The notes under the pieces: generated by a model
Told to the model about the DNA's origin: nothing
The model's database searches: none
What the model saw: the letters and a program-made list of their open reading frames with translations, nothing else
Part shown: piece after piece, positions 34,805 through 42,663 of the stretch
Numbering within the stretch: position 1 is the stretch's first letter
Layout: each line of letters begins with the position of its first letter
Assembly (NCBI RefSeq): GCF_024171895.1
Contig: NZ_JAMTCQ010000010.1
Location: 186,001 to 250,000 of the forward strand
DNA length: 64,000 bases
Origin: Prauserella halophila
Lineage (GTDB): Bacteria > Actinomycetota > Actinomycetes > Mycobacteriales > Pseudonocardiaceae
Direction: 5' to 3'
Made by a program: the position numbers and the translations under genes

Positions 34805-34898
34805 CCATGCTCCTCGAATCGCTACGCTGCCGAGCCGTCACACCGAGCACGCCGCAGGCGCACACCAAGCGCACCGCAGGCGCACACCAGCTAGAGGC

Positions 34899-34942
34899 CT
34901 ACCCTCACACGAGTGATGATCAAATCACTCGTGTGAGGGTAG
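34899..34942. promoter_or_regulatory. Perfect 19-bp inverted repeat
   Basis: Arms 34899-34917 (CTACCCTCACACGAGTGAT) and 34924-34942 are exact reverse complements around the six bases GATCAA. It lies 95 bases upstream of the secreted-protein start and 74 bases past the cytidylyltransferase stop. It lacks a U-tract on either strand, so it is either a terminator for the cytidylyltransferase gene or a large operator for the export operon. Confidence 0.75.
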
Positions 34943-34995
34943 TCGAATTCGAGAAGTGCCACGTTACGGTCCCAGCGCACTGATCGGACACAGTT

Positions 34996-35018
34996 TGATC
35001 ACACTAAAGTGTCGATCA
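34996..35018. promoter_or_regulatory. Imperfect palindrome at cytidylyltransferase stop
   Basis: TGATC-ACACT and AGTGT-(C)-GATCA arms form a 23-base near-palindrome overlapping the stop codon. It is a possible operator or part of the termination region. Confidence 0.4.
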
Positions 35019-35432
35019 TGCGGTCTCGGAAATCACCTTCCGTAAGACCGTGCTCGAGGTGTGCATGGTGTAGGGGAAGTAGACGACCCGCGCCCCCACG
35101 GCGCCGAGCCGCTCTTCGAGACGTTTGCCCTTCGCGGTGCCGCGCCAGTCATCGCCCTTGAACAGGATGTCGTAGCGCAGGTCCTCCCATGCTTCGAACT
35201 TGTCGGTGTACGGATCGGCTACCGCCTCGTCGACGTAGCGAATGCTCCGTACGATCTCGAGGCGCTCGTCGAAGGGAACGATCGGGAGTCTTCCCTTCAC
35301 GCGATGCACCACCTCATCGGTGACGACACCGACGACCAGCCGGTCGCACCGAGCGCTCGCGCGTCGCAGGATGTTCAGATGCCCGACGTGGAACAGGTCG
35401 TACGCGCCCGGGGCGTATCCGGTCACTGTCAC
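35016..35432 (-). CDS. Cytidylyltransferase-like nucleotidyltransferase (TagD/GCT type)
   Basis: 138 residues from GTG 35432, eight bases after GGAGG; an ATG at 35438 is too close to that site. The HxGH nucleotidyltransferase motif is in APGAYDLFHVGHLNILRRAS, followed by VVGVVTDEVV, VPFDERLEIVRSIRYVDEAV, ILFKGDDWRGT and a closing HTSSTVLRK that corresponds to the GISTT loop. This group makes CDP-glycerol, CDP-ethanolamine or similar from CTP and a phosphoalcohol. It pairs logically with the CDP-alcohol transferase at 26734. The frame is open farther upstream (to 35657) but without family similarity. Confidence 0.85.
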   Translation of the reverse strand: MTVTGYAPGAYDLFHVGHLNILRRASARCDRLVVGVVTDEVVHRVKGRLPIVPFDERLEIVRSIRYVDEAVADPYTDKFEAWEDLRYDILFKGDDWRGTAKGKRLEERLGAVGARVVYFPYTMHTSSTVLRKVISETA

Positions 35433-35743
35433 GTGCATGTCCTCCGCAGTGTGTGCACAAGAAGAACCACCCGAAGCCAACCTGTTCTTGCGCTCTTGGG
35501 GTTGTTGTGCCCGATTTGACCACCTCGTCGTGAAACGCCCGTCCTGCGTTACGTGTGGTGTCGTCAGCAACACTCGTCCGATTCGAGTGTCGCTGCCTAC
35601 GGACCCGATCGGACCAGTACGGCGACGAACGACGACGTGCGAAAATACCCTGCGCATTCTCTCACCCGAGGGTGATCGCTCTCGCGGGTGTAATGCCGCA
35701 CGCGGGGGCTCACCTTTCGGCTCGGATGACGTTGACTGGAGTC
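35433..35743. other. Divergent promoter region
   Basis: 311 bases between the cytidylyltransferase and NHL-thioredoxin genes. No repeat or RNA structure stood out. Confidence 0.5.
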
Positions 35744-37627
35744 GTGAGCATTACCGATCCGGTGCCCGCGACGAGTGCCGCGCGGCAGCACATCCGCGCG
35801 CCCGAACTCGCCGGCACCGACTGGCTGAACACGGGTGACGAGCAGCTCCGCCTCGCCGAGCTGCGGGGCAAGATCGTTCTGCTCGACTTCTGGACGTCGG
35901 GCTGCATCAACTGTCAGCACGTGATCGGCGAACTCCGTCCCATCGAGGAGGAGTTCGCCGACGTGCTCGTGACCATCGGGGTGCATTCGCCGAAGTTCAC
36001 GCACGAGGGCGAGCGCGAGGCGATCGCGGCGGCCGTCGAGCGGTACGGCGTGGCCCACCCGGTGCTGAACGATCCGGACATGACGACGTGGCGGCAGTAC
36101 GCGATCAAGGCGTGGCCGACGCTCGTCGTCGTCGACCCCGAGGGCTACATCGTGCACGTCGCCGCAGGTGAGGGGCACGGTGAGGCGCTGAGCCGCGTCG
36201 TCGCCGAGCTGGCCGAGGCGCACGAGGCGAAGGGCACGCTGCGTCGCGGCGACAGCCCGTACGTGGCGGGTGAGGCGGCCGACACCGAACTGCGCTTCCC
36301 CGCGAAGGCCGTCGCGACCGCCGGCGGGCGCCTGCTCGTGGCCGACACCGCGGGGCACGGCGTCGCCGAGTTCGCCTCCGACGCCGAGACGGTCGTCCGC
36401 AGGTTCGGCAGCGGTGAGCGCGGGGCCCGGGACGGGGCGTTCGACGTGGCCTCGCTGGCCGAGCCGTCGGGCCTGACACTGCTGCCGGAGGCGGTCGCCC
36501 AGCGGGTCGGCTACCACCTGGTCGTCGCCGACACGGCGGGTCACACGCTGCGCGGGGTCGACCTGTCGAACGGTGCCGTGACGACCGTGGCGGGTACCGG
36601 CGAGCAATGGCGGGACGGCGACGACACGGGCAAGGCGCTCGACGTCGCCCTGACCAGTCCGTGGGACGTGTGCTGGTGGGACGAGGCCGACGGCGGCCCC
36701 GGCGGCGTCGTCGTCGCGATGGCGGGCAACCACACGCTCGGCCTGTTCGACCCGGTCGAGGCCACGGTGCGCCGGTTGGCGGGCACCACCACCGAGGGGC
36801 TGCGCGACGGCCGCGCCGACGAGGCGTTCCTCGCGCAGCCGTCCGGACTGGCCGTGGGCCGCAACCGCATGTGGTTCGTCGACGCCGAGACGTCGGCGCT
36901 GCGGTGGATCGAGGGTGACGGCGACGGCGGCCACGACGTGTACACCGCCGTCGGCACGGACCTGTTCCACTTCGGCCACCGCGACGGCAAGGCCGCCCAC
37001 GCGCTGCTGCAGCATCCGCAGGGCGTGGCGGTGCTGCCCGACGGCACCGTGGGCGTCGCCGACACCTACAACGGGGCGATCCGCCGCTACGACCCCGCGA
37101 CGGGCGAGGTCGGCACGGTTGCCTCGGGGCTGGCCGAACCGGCGGGCCTCGTCGTGGCGGGCGACGGCGTGTTCGCCGTGGAAACGGGTGCGCACCGCCT
37201 GACGCCGCTGGACCTGTCGGACGCCGACCGGGTCGAGGGTGATGCGCTCGAGGTGCGCAGGCCCGCGACGGTACTGGGCTCGGGCGCGGTGCAGCTGAAC
37301 GTGGTGTTCACGCCGCCGCCGGGGCAGAAGCTCGACGACCGCTACGGCCCGTCGACGCGGCTCGAGGTGAGCGCCTCCCCGCCGGAACTGCTCCTCGAGG
37401 GCGACGGGGCCGACAGTGACCTGTCACGTCTGATCCGCCTCTCCGGCGACGTGACCGAGGGTGTACTGCAGGTCGTCGCCCAGGCGGCCAGCTGCGACAT
37501 CGACGCCGAACATCCCGTCTGCCGGGTCACGCGGCAGGACTGGGGCGTGCCGGTCCGGGTCGAACGCCACGGAGACGGCGAGCTGAGCCTGGTGATGTCC
37601 GGAAATCCGGGTCCTGCGGGGGCTTAA
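35744..37627 (+). CDS. NHL-repeat protein with thioredoxin-like domain
   Basis: About 627 residues from GTG 35744; ATG 35726 is in frame but lacks a ribosome site. The N-terminal 150 residues form a TlpA-like thioredoxin domain with a CxxC site in FWTSGCINCQHV and the closing AIKAWPTLVVVDPEGYIVH. The remainder has NHL blades (FPAKAVATAGGRLLVADTAGHGVAEF, AEPSGLTLLPEAV, LQHPQGVAVLPDGTVGVADTYNGAIRRYD), making a six-blade propeller, and ends in a small beta domain. It has no signal peptide, so it is cytosolic. Close relatives are widespread in actinobacteria with unknown role. The GroES-like gene follows after nine bases. Confidence 0.85.
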   Translation: MSITDPVPATSAARQHIRAPELAGTDWLNTGDEQLRLAELRGKIVLLDFWTSGCINCQHVIGELRPIEEEFADVLVTIGVHSPKFTHEGEREAIAAAVERYGVAHPVLNDPDMTTWRQYAIKAWPTLVVVDPEGYIVHVAAGEGHGEALSRVVAELAEAHEAKGTLRRGDSPYVAGEAADTELRFPAKAVATAGGRLLVADTAGHGVAEFASDAETVVRRFGSGERGARDGAFDVASLAEPSGLTLLPEAVAQRVGYHLVVADTAGHTLRGVDLSNGAVTTVAGTGEQWRDGDDTGKALDVALTSPWDVCWWDEADGGPGGVVVAMAGNHTLGLFDPVEATVRRLAGTTTEGLRDGRADEAFLAQPSGLAVGRNRMWFVDAETSALRWIEGDGDGGHDVYTAVGTDLFHFGHRDGKAAHALLQHPQGVAVLPDGTVGVADTYNGAIRRYDPATGEVGTVASGLAEPAGLVVAGDGVFAVETGAHRLTPLDLSDADRVEGDALEVRRPATVLGSGAVQLNVVFTPPPGQKLDDRYGPSTRLEVSASPPELLLEGDGADSDLSRLIRLSGDVTEGVLQVVAQAASCDIDAEHPVCRVTRQDWGVPVRVERHGDGELSLVMSGNPGPAGA

Positions 37628-37636
37628 CATGAACCT

Positions 37637-37981
37637 GTGGTGGAACCCCCGGACAACGCGGATTCGGACGCGAAGCTCGAAATCCAGATGTTGCACGATC
37701 GGCTGCTCGTCCGGCAGCCGTCGGACGACGGCGAACGCCGCAGCAGCAGCGGCATCGTCATTCCGGCGACCGCGCAGGTCGCCAGCAGGCTGTGCTGGGG
37801 CGACGTCCTCGGCGTCGGCAACAACGTGCGCAACATCCAGGTCGGCGACCGCGTCCTGTTCAACCCCGAGGATCCGCTCGAGGTGGAGATCCAGGGCGAT
37901 GCCTATCTGGTGATGCGCGAGCGTGACATCCACGCCATCGCCAGTGAGCGGACCGAACAGGGAACAGGTTTGTACTTGTAG
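37637..37981 (+). CDS. GroES-like (Cpn10-family) protein
   Basis: 114 residues from GTG 37637. The Cpn10 barrel pattern is visible: LEIQMLHDRLLVRQPSDDGERRSSSGIVIPATAQ (mobile-loop equivalent), WGDVLGVGNNVRNIQVGDRVLFNPEDPLEVEI and YLVMRERDIHAIA. It is longer and more divergent than true GroES and is not next to a groEL gene, so it is probably a specialised Cpn10 paralogue, as seen in many actinobacteria. It sits between the NHL protein and VanW genes, likely in one operon. Confidence 0.78.
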   Translation: MVEPPDNADSDAKLEIQMLHDRLLVRQPSDDGERRSSSGIVIPATAQVASRLCWGDVLGVGNNVRNIQVGDRVLFNPEDPLEVEIQGDAYLVMRERDIHAIASERTEQGTGLYL

Positions 37982-38004
37982 CGTCGAGCGCGCGGGGAGG
38001 GCTG

Positions 38005-40185
38005 GTGCGCGAGGAGTTCGACCGGCCGTGGGAACACCCGGCCCACCCCGAGGACGTCCCTGACCACTCCCCGCGCGAGCGCGGGGAGTCCGATGACGGC
38101 GGGTACGAGGTTCATCAGGACCGGATTCACGAGGATGACGGGTCGCTGAACCTGCCGGACAACTGGCTGCTTTCGCACGATCCGGCGTGGCCTGCCGACC
38201 AGACCGATCCCGAGTCCACGGGTACGGACCTGCCTGCCGCGGCGTTCTCGGCGTACCCGAGCGTGCGGTACCGCGACGAGGCCGCTGCGGCCGGTGAGAC
38301 CGGCCTCGCCGACGACCTGCTCGGCCCGGCCGAACCCCGCAACCGTCCCGCGCGTACGAGGGTCCGGCGCGGCATCGGCAAAGCGTTCATGGTGTTCGGC
38401 GGCACGCTCGTCGCGCTGCTGCTCGTGTACCTGGCGGACCTGCTGACCAGCCTCGGTGACGTGCCGCGCGGGGTGACGGTGGCCGGTGTCGAGGTCGGCG
38501 GATTGAGCGCCGCGGACGCCGAGCAGAAGCTGCGGACCGAGCTCGGCCCGCAGCTGACCGACCCGCTGCCGGTGCGGGCAGGGGACGTCACGACGCGGCT
38601 CGACCCGGCCGACGCGGGCCTCGGCCTCGACTGGGCAGGCACCGTGGAACGTGCGGGCAACCAGCCGATCGACCCCGTGTCGCGGCTGACGTCGCTGTTC
38701 TCCTCGCGGGAGATCGGCGTCGTGTCCTCGGCCGACGACGACGTGCTGCGCGAGGCGATCACCGGCCTGGCCGGCAGCGAGATCGACCACGGTGTGCGCG
38801 AGGGCGACGTCGGGTTCCGCACCGTGTCCGGCGGTGACGACGGCGCGGTCGAACCGTTCCCGATCATGCCTCGGCAGGGTCAGCGCCTCACCGACGTCGA
38901 CGGTGCGATGAAGGAGATCAAGGCGGACTGGCTGGCCGCCAAGGGCGTGACCCTCGACGTCGACGTCACGCCCGCGAAGACCACGAAGGAGGCGGTGCGG
39001 CGAGCCCTCGAACAGACGAAGCCGCTCGTGTCGGCACCCGTGGCGGTGCGCGCCGACGAGACGACGGCGACGCTCACGCCGAAGCACATCAGCGCCGCGA
39101 TGCAGCACGAACCCTCCGACGAAGGGGCGCTGCAGCTGACGCTCGACAGGGCCGAGCTGCAGGACGTGCTGGTGCCCCGGCTGCGCGAGACCGAACAGCG
39201 CGCGTCGAACGCCGAGCTGGTGTTCGCGGGCTCCGAACCGTCGGTCGAACCGTCGAAGGAAGGCAGGCGGATCGACTGGCAGGAGACGTTCGCGCCGTTC
39301 TTCACCATGGCGGCAAAGCAGGAGGGGCGCACGCTCGACGTCGTGTACCAGGTGCAGGCGCCCGACGTGAGTACGAAGGACCTGAGGAAACTCGGCATGA
39401 AGGAGGTCGTCGGCGAGTTCACGACCGGTGGGCTGAGCGGCGCCGCCGCGCGGAACGTGTCGACGATGGCTGCCGCGGTGACCGGCACGGTGGTGCGTCC
39501 CGGCGACACGTTCAGCCTCGACGAGGCGACCGGTCCGCGCACGTCGTCGAAGGGTTACGTCGAGGCGCCGTTGTATTCCGGCGGCACCGGCCCGCGGATG
39601 ATCGGCGGCGGCGTGTCCCAGCTGACGAGCACGCTGTACAACGCCGCCTACGCAGCTGGGCTGAAGGACGCGGGTCACACGGCGCACCCGACGTACGTCG
39701 ACCGCTACCCCGCAGGCCGCGACGCCGTGTCGCAGCTGCCCGACGGGTCGACGGTCGACCTGTCGCTGACCAACAACCTCGACAGCGGGGTGGCGGTGCA
39801 GGCGTGGACGTCGGGCGACAGCGTGACGGTGCGGCTGTGGAGCACGAAGCAGTACCGCGTCAGCGGTTCGACGAGTGACCGCAGGGATGTGCAGTCGCCG
39901 CCGGTGCAGCGGCAACGCGGTCCGGACTGTGAGGAGACGTCGGGAGCGGAGGGCTTCACCGTCACCGACACGCGTGTGGTGACGACACTGAACGGCGACC
40001 GTGTCGTGGACCGGCAGTCGACGACCGTGACGTACCGGCCGGTGCCGCGGGTGGTCTGCGAATCGGGTGACGGTGATGGCGACGACGGTGGCGATGACGG
40101 GCGCGGCGGCGACCCGCGGAGCCCGGAGTGGCCGTTCCTGCCCGGCGATGGCCGTTCCCAGCAGGTCGACCGCGGCCGAGGCTGA
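38005..40185 (+). CDS. VanW-family membrane protein (YoaR-like)
   Basis: 726 residues from GTG 38005. An acidic cytosolic head (about 120 residues) precedes one membrane helix (FMVFGGTLVALLLVYLADLLTSL). Outside are two peptidoglycan-associated four-helix domains (GVTVAGVEVGGLSAADAEQKLRTELGP marks the first) and a C-terminal VanW domain with the signature GDTFSLDEATGPRTSSKGYVEAP and GGGVSQLTSTLYNAAYAAGL. VanW proteins are linked to cell-wall and vancomycin-type contexts, with no proven activity. The final 50 residues are Asp/Gly-rich. Confidence 0.87.
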   Translation: MREEFDRPWEHPAHPEDVPDHSPRERGESDDGGYEVHQDRIHEDDGSLNLPDNWLLSHDPAWPADQTDPESTGTDLPAAAFSAYPSVRYRDEAAAAGETGLADDLLGPAEPRNRPARTRVRRGIGKAFMVFGGTLVALLLVYLADLLTSLGDVPRGVTVAGVEVGGLSAADAEQKLRTELGPQLTDPLPVRAGDVTTRLDPADAGLGLDWAGTVERAGNQPIDPVSRLTSLFSSREIGVVSSADDDVLREAITGLAGSEIDHGVREGDVGFRTVSGGDDGAVEPFPIMPRQGQRLTDVDGAMKEIKADWLAAKGVTLDVDVTPAKTTKEAVRRALEQTKPLVSAPVAVRADETTATLTPKHISAAMQHEPSDEGALQLTLDRAELQDVLVPRLRETEQRASNAELVFAGSEPSVEPSKEGRRIDWQETFAPFFTMAAKQEGRTLDVVYQVQAPDVSTKDLRKLGMKEVVGEFTTGGLSGAAARNVSTMAAAVTGTVVRPGDTFSLDEATGPRTSSKGYVEAPLYSGGTGPRMIGGGVSQLTSTLYNAAYAAGLKDAGHTAHPTYVDRYPAGRDAVSQLPDGSTVDLSLTNNLDSGVAVQAWTSGDSVTVRLWSTKQYRVSGSTSDRRDVQSPPVQRQRGPDCEETSGAEGFTVTDTRVVTTLNGDRVVDRQSTTVTYRPVPRVVCESGDGDGDDGGDDGRGGDPRSPEWPFLPGDGRSQQVDRGRG

Positions 40186-40254
40186 CACCGCAGCCGCGGC
40201 TGAGACCGCACTTCTGCTGAGACCGTACTTCTGCTGAGACCGCGGTTCGGCCTG
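40186..40254. repeat. Short tandem repeat after the VanW gene
   Basis: About four copies of a 17-base unit with core GCTGAGACCGCACTTCT begin at the gene's stop and fill the spacer to the rhodanese gene. Confidence 0.6.
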
Positions 40255-40306
40255 GGAACGGCGGTGATCGAGCCGGTCCTGGTTCAGCGTGCGGTCCGGG
40301 TGAACG

Positions 40307-40753
40307 TCACGTGCAGTCACACGTGGTGGCGTCGAGCGGGGCCGTCAGCGGATCCGTGGCGTGCGGAATCCTGCCGTGGTCGTTCTCGACGGGGAGTCCT
40401 TCGCGGGCCCAGTATTCGAAGCCGCCGATCATCTCCTTGACCCGGTAGCCGAGCTTCGCGAACTCCAGGGCCGCGCGAGTGGCGCCGTTGCAGCCGGGGC
40501 CCCAGCAGTAGGTCACCACCGGCATGTCCACCGGTATTTCCGCGGGTGCTCGCTGGGCGATCTGTGCGGTGGGCAGGTGCGTCGCACCGACGACGCGGGC
40601 CTGGTTCCATGCGGCGTCGCCGCGGGAGTCGATCAGTAGGAATCGCCGCCCTGCCTCCTGGTCCGCGTGTACGTCCGAGGCGTCGGTCTCGCACTCGAGC
40701 TTGCGCGTGAAGTGGTTGACGAGGTGTTCGTTCGGTTGCGCGGAAGTCGTCAT
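40307..40753 (-). CDS. Rhodanese-domain protein
   Basis: 148 residues from ATG 40753 (MTTSAQPNEHLV); the open frame continues to 40834 but covers the divergent promoter. The rhodanese fold is clear: ECETDASDVHADQEAGRRFLLIDSRGDAAWNQARVVGATHLP, then the active-site loop VVTYCWGPGCNGATRAALEFAKLGYRVKEMIGGFEYWAREGLP. The loop has cysteines at both ends (CWGPGC), with the first as expected nucleophile. These proteins transfer or sense sulfane sulfur. It diverges from an Lrp/AsnC regulator across 95 bases holding a GAATC/GATTC palindrome. Confidence 0.88.
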   Translation of the reverse strand: MTTSAQPNEHLVNHFTRKLECETDASDVHADQEAGRRFLLIDSRGDAAWNQARVVGATHLPTAQIAQRAPAEIPVDMPVVTYCWGPGCNGATRAALEFAKLGYRVKEMIGGFEYWAREGLPVENDHGRIPHATDPLTAPLDATTCDCT

Positions 40754-40782
40754 GGTCGAAGACGATACTGTCGGCGACCTGG

Positions 40783-40803
40783 GAATCTGAAGATTCGATT
40801 CCC
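40783..40803. promoter_or_regulatory. Candidate Lrp-type operator
   Basis: The divergent spacer between the rhodanese and Lrp genes carries GAATC-TGAA-GATTC, overlapping a wider GGGAATC...GATTCCC inverted repeat (40781-40803). Lrp/AsnC regulators usually bind such sites next to their own gene (family knowledge). The link here is inferred. Confidence 0.5.
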
Positions 40804-40848
40804 GGGGTATAGCGACGATCGCCGGGGGATTCATGGCATTGTCAGGTC

Positions 40849-41310
40849 ATGACCGTGACAATCCCTTTCGAGCCCGACAAGGTCGACACGGCCATCCTGG
40901 GTGCGCTCCAGGACGACGGCCGGCAGAGCATCGCCGACCTGGCGCGGGCCATCAACATGAGCCACAGCGCCACTGCCGAGCGGATGCGCAGACTGGAGGA
41001 GGCCGGTGTCATCCACGGCTATGCCGCCCGGGTGGACCCCGAACGCCTCGGCTACTCGATCATGGCGTTTCTCCGCCTGCGCTATCCGAGCAGCAACTAC
41101 GAGCCGCTCCACCGGCTGCTGGCCGATCTGCCGGAGGTGATCGAAGCCCACCACGTGACCGGTGACGACTGTTTCGTCATGAAGGTGGTCGCGACCGGCA
41201 TGAAGCATCTGGAACAGGTTGCGGGCAGGGTCGGCGGTCTCGGCAGCGTCACGACGAGCGTGGTCTACTCGTCGCCGCTGCCGCAGCGGTCCCTGCTGCC
41301 GCCGACCTGA
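40849..41310 (+). CDS. Lrp/AsnC family transcriptional regulator
   Basis: 153 residues from ATG 40849. An N-terminal AsnC-type winged helix (DTAILGALQDDGRQSIADLARAINMSHSATAERMRRLEEAGVIHGYAARVDPERLGY) is followed by the RAM effector domain (FLRLRYPSSNYEPLHRLLADLPEVIEAHHVTGDDCFVMKVVATGMKHLEQVA). Such proteins form octamers and respond to amino acids. Its divergent neighbour encodes a rhodanese, so a sulfur amino-acid cue is plausible (inference). Confidence 0.92.
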   Translation: MTVTIPFEPDKVDTAILGALQDDGRQSIADLARAINMSHSATAERMRRLEEAGVIHGYAARVDPERLGYSIMAFLRLRYPSSNYEPLHRLLADLPEVIEAHHVTGDDCFVMKVVATGMKHLEQVAGRVGGLGSVTTSVVYSSPLPQRSLLPPT

Positions 41311-41530
41311 GTTCAGCGGGACTCAGTACCGTCGCGGAGCCGGTCGGCGATGCCGGCGATCTCGGTGAGCGTGCCGGCTGCGATGTCCATCACGAGGGCC
41401 GATTGCTCACTCGTGACACCACGGCGGCAGTCGCCTGACCCGTGCCGGCGTCAACGTGATCGGTTCGCCGTCGGGAAGCAGCGATTCGCGGAAAGCGGCC
41501 GCTGTGACCAGGAGTGAGTCCAAGGACGCG
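41311..41530. other. Spacer with possible gene remnant
   Basis: 220 bases between the Lrp and GlsB-type genes. On the minus strand two short frames read coherently (LLVTAAAFRESLLPDGEPITLTPARVRRL and DIAAGTLTEIAGIADRLRDGTESR), perhaps remnants of one decayed gene. No family was recognised. Confidence 0.3.
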
Positions 41531-41812
41531 TCAGCGTTCGACCTTCTTGCGGTTCTTGCCCGCGATCCCGGCGGCGAGGGAAACGCCGACAGCGGCGACG
41601 ACCACCTGGGTGATGAGCTCGAGCCAGTCCCAGCCGTCGGTGTCGGCATAGCCGAGGCCGCGGGCGATGGCGGTGCCGACGAACGCGGCGACGATGCCGA
41701 CGAGCAGGGTCAGCCAGATGGCGATCTTCTGCTTGCCGGGAGCGGCGAGCCTGCCGAGCACGCCGATGACGAGCCCGACGACGATCGCCGAGATGATGCC
41801 CGAAATCTCCAT
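41531..41812 (-). CDS. GlsB/YeaQ/YmgE-family stress-associated membrane protein
   Basis: 93 residues from ATG 41812. Three hydrophobic segments with the family's glycine-zipper layout: SGIISAIVVGLVIGVLGRLAAPG, IWLTLLVGIVAAFVGTAIARGLG, and ITQVVVAAVGVSLAAGIAG. These small inner-membrane proteins of the transglycosylase-associated family are often stress-induced, with function unknown. Its upstream region ends at the first copy of a 36-bp direct repeat (41916). Confidence 0.9.
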   Translation of the reverse strand: MEISGIISAIVVGLVIGVLGRLAAPGKQKIAIWLTLLVGIVAAFVGTAIARGLGYADTDGWDWLELITQVVVAAVGVSLAAGIAGKNRKKVER

Positions 41813-41915
41813 GCGAGCCTCCTGCGCGTGTACATGCCTGCGCCGGCCCGCCGTCGGCGGGCGACACTCCGTGCATACCCGATGATCGCATCGCCAACCC
41901 GCTGTTCGGGCGAAA

Positions 41916-41951
41916 CGAACACGAAAAGGGCACCCCGGCCGCGTCGGTGAC
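41916..41951. repeat. 36-bp direct repeat, copy 1 (left islet border)
   Basis: Identical to 43832-43867. Here it is an isolated half of what, at the second copy, is the left arm of an 18-bp perfect terminator stem. It marks the left edge of a 1.9-kb islet. Confidence 0.85.
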
Positions 41952-41953
41952 CA

Positions 41954-42259
41954 TCATGCGACGTGATAGCTGTGGTTCTCTGCTTTGATTTCCACGTTCA
42001 GCTCGCCGCCCAACGCCTCGGCGTACGTCCGGAGCGTCTCCGACCGGGCGTGTTCCACCCCGCCTGGCTCGATCTGCAAGACACGGTTCTGGCCGACGTG
42101 CATCCGCTCGGCGATTTCCGCCTGTGTCAGTTGGGTGCGAGTGCGCAGTTCGCGGAACTGCCAGGATCGTTCGCGCTGGTGGAGGGCCTCGGTTGCCTCG
42201 GCAAGGGCGGTCGGGTCAACGGGCCGAAGACGATCCAGATCGTTCAGGTTCTCAGCCAT
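41954..42259 (-). CDS. XRE-family antitoxin-like DNA-binding protein
   Basis: 101 residues from ATG 42259 (MAENLNDLDRLRPVDPTALAEATEAL), preceded by GGAGGAGGAGCGCG. The helix-turn-helix is ELRTRTQLTQAEIAERMHVGQNRVLQIEPG, followed by LRTYAEALGGELNVEIKAENHSYHVA, which matches HigA/Xre antitoxins. A cognate toxin would be expected just upstream. The short frame there (MARPGTHDEHLEILQKEEERDG, ending at the ATG) may be the tail of one, but no toxin domain is recognisable. The gene lies inside the islet bounded by 36-bp repeats. Confidence 0.8.
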   Translation of the reverse strand: MAENLNDLDRLRPVDPTALAEATEALHQRERSWQFRELRTRTQLTQAEIAERMHVGQNRVLQIEPGGVEHARSETLRTYAEALGGELNVEIKAENHSYHVA

Positions 42260-42355
42260 CGCGCTCCTCCTCCTTCTGCAGGATCTCGAGATGCTCATCG
42301 TGCGTCCCCGGCCGGGCCATTGAAGTTCGCTGCGAGCGAGCCCGTGAGCGCGTCC

Positions 42356-42658
42356 TCAGTCGACGCCGAGCCAGACATGCCAGCATGCGGAGCAGTCGAA
42401 GAGCATCGGGCCTGCGCGGTGCCGCCGTCGAGGTACCGTCACTTCACGACCGCACAGCATTTCGGCCGTCACGCCGGTGGGTGGCTCGTTGACTGTGCCG
42501 CCGATGTGGCGGACGCCTGCGACGACCGGACGCCAGCCGGGCACCGTCGCAAGATCAGGCTCATCCGGGTCGGTCTTGATCGGCCATCCGTCGTGGCTGA
42601 CCACGAAAACAGCACTGTCGGAGCGTCGCACGAGCCACATGTCTGCAGCATCGGTCAC
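42356..42658 (-). CDS. Small hypothetical cysteine-containing protein
   Basis: Up to 100 residues from GTG 42658; ATG 42640 is an alternative. The composition is protein-like: MWLVRRSDSAVFVVSHDGWPIKTD, GWRPVVAGVRHIGGTV, and a C-terminal region EMLCGREVTVPRRRHRAGPMLFDCSACWHVW with three cysteines that could hold a metal (C..C-x2-C). I do not recognise the family. It is in the islet, divergent from the DUF5919-like gene. Confidence 0.5.
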   Translation of the reverse strand: MTDAADMWLVRRSDSAVFVVSHDGWPIKTDPDEPDLATVPGWRPVVAGVRHIGGTVNEPPTGVTAEMLCGREVTVPRRRHRAGPMLFDCSACWHVWLGVD

Positions 42659-42663
42659 GGGCA

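Noticed and set aside
32855-34894. 679-codon open frame opposite the fibrinogen-like gene
   Set aside because: Antisense shadow; the minus strand has a signal peptide and recognisable domains.
37903-40320. 805-codon open frame opposite the VanW gene
   Set aside because: Antisense shadow of a recognised VanW protein.
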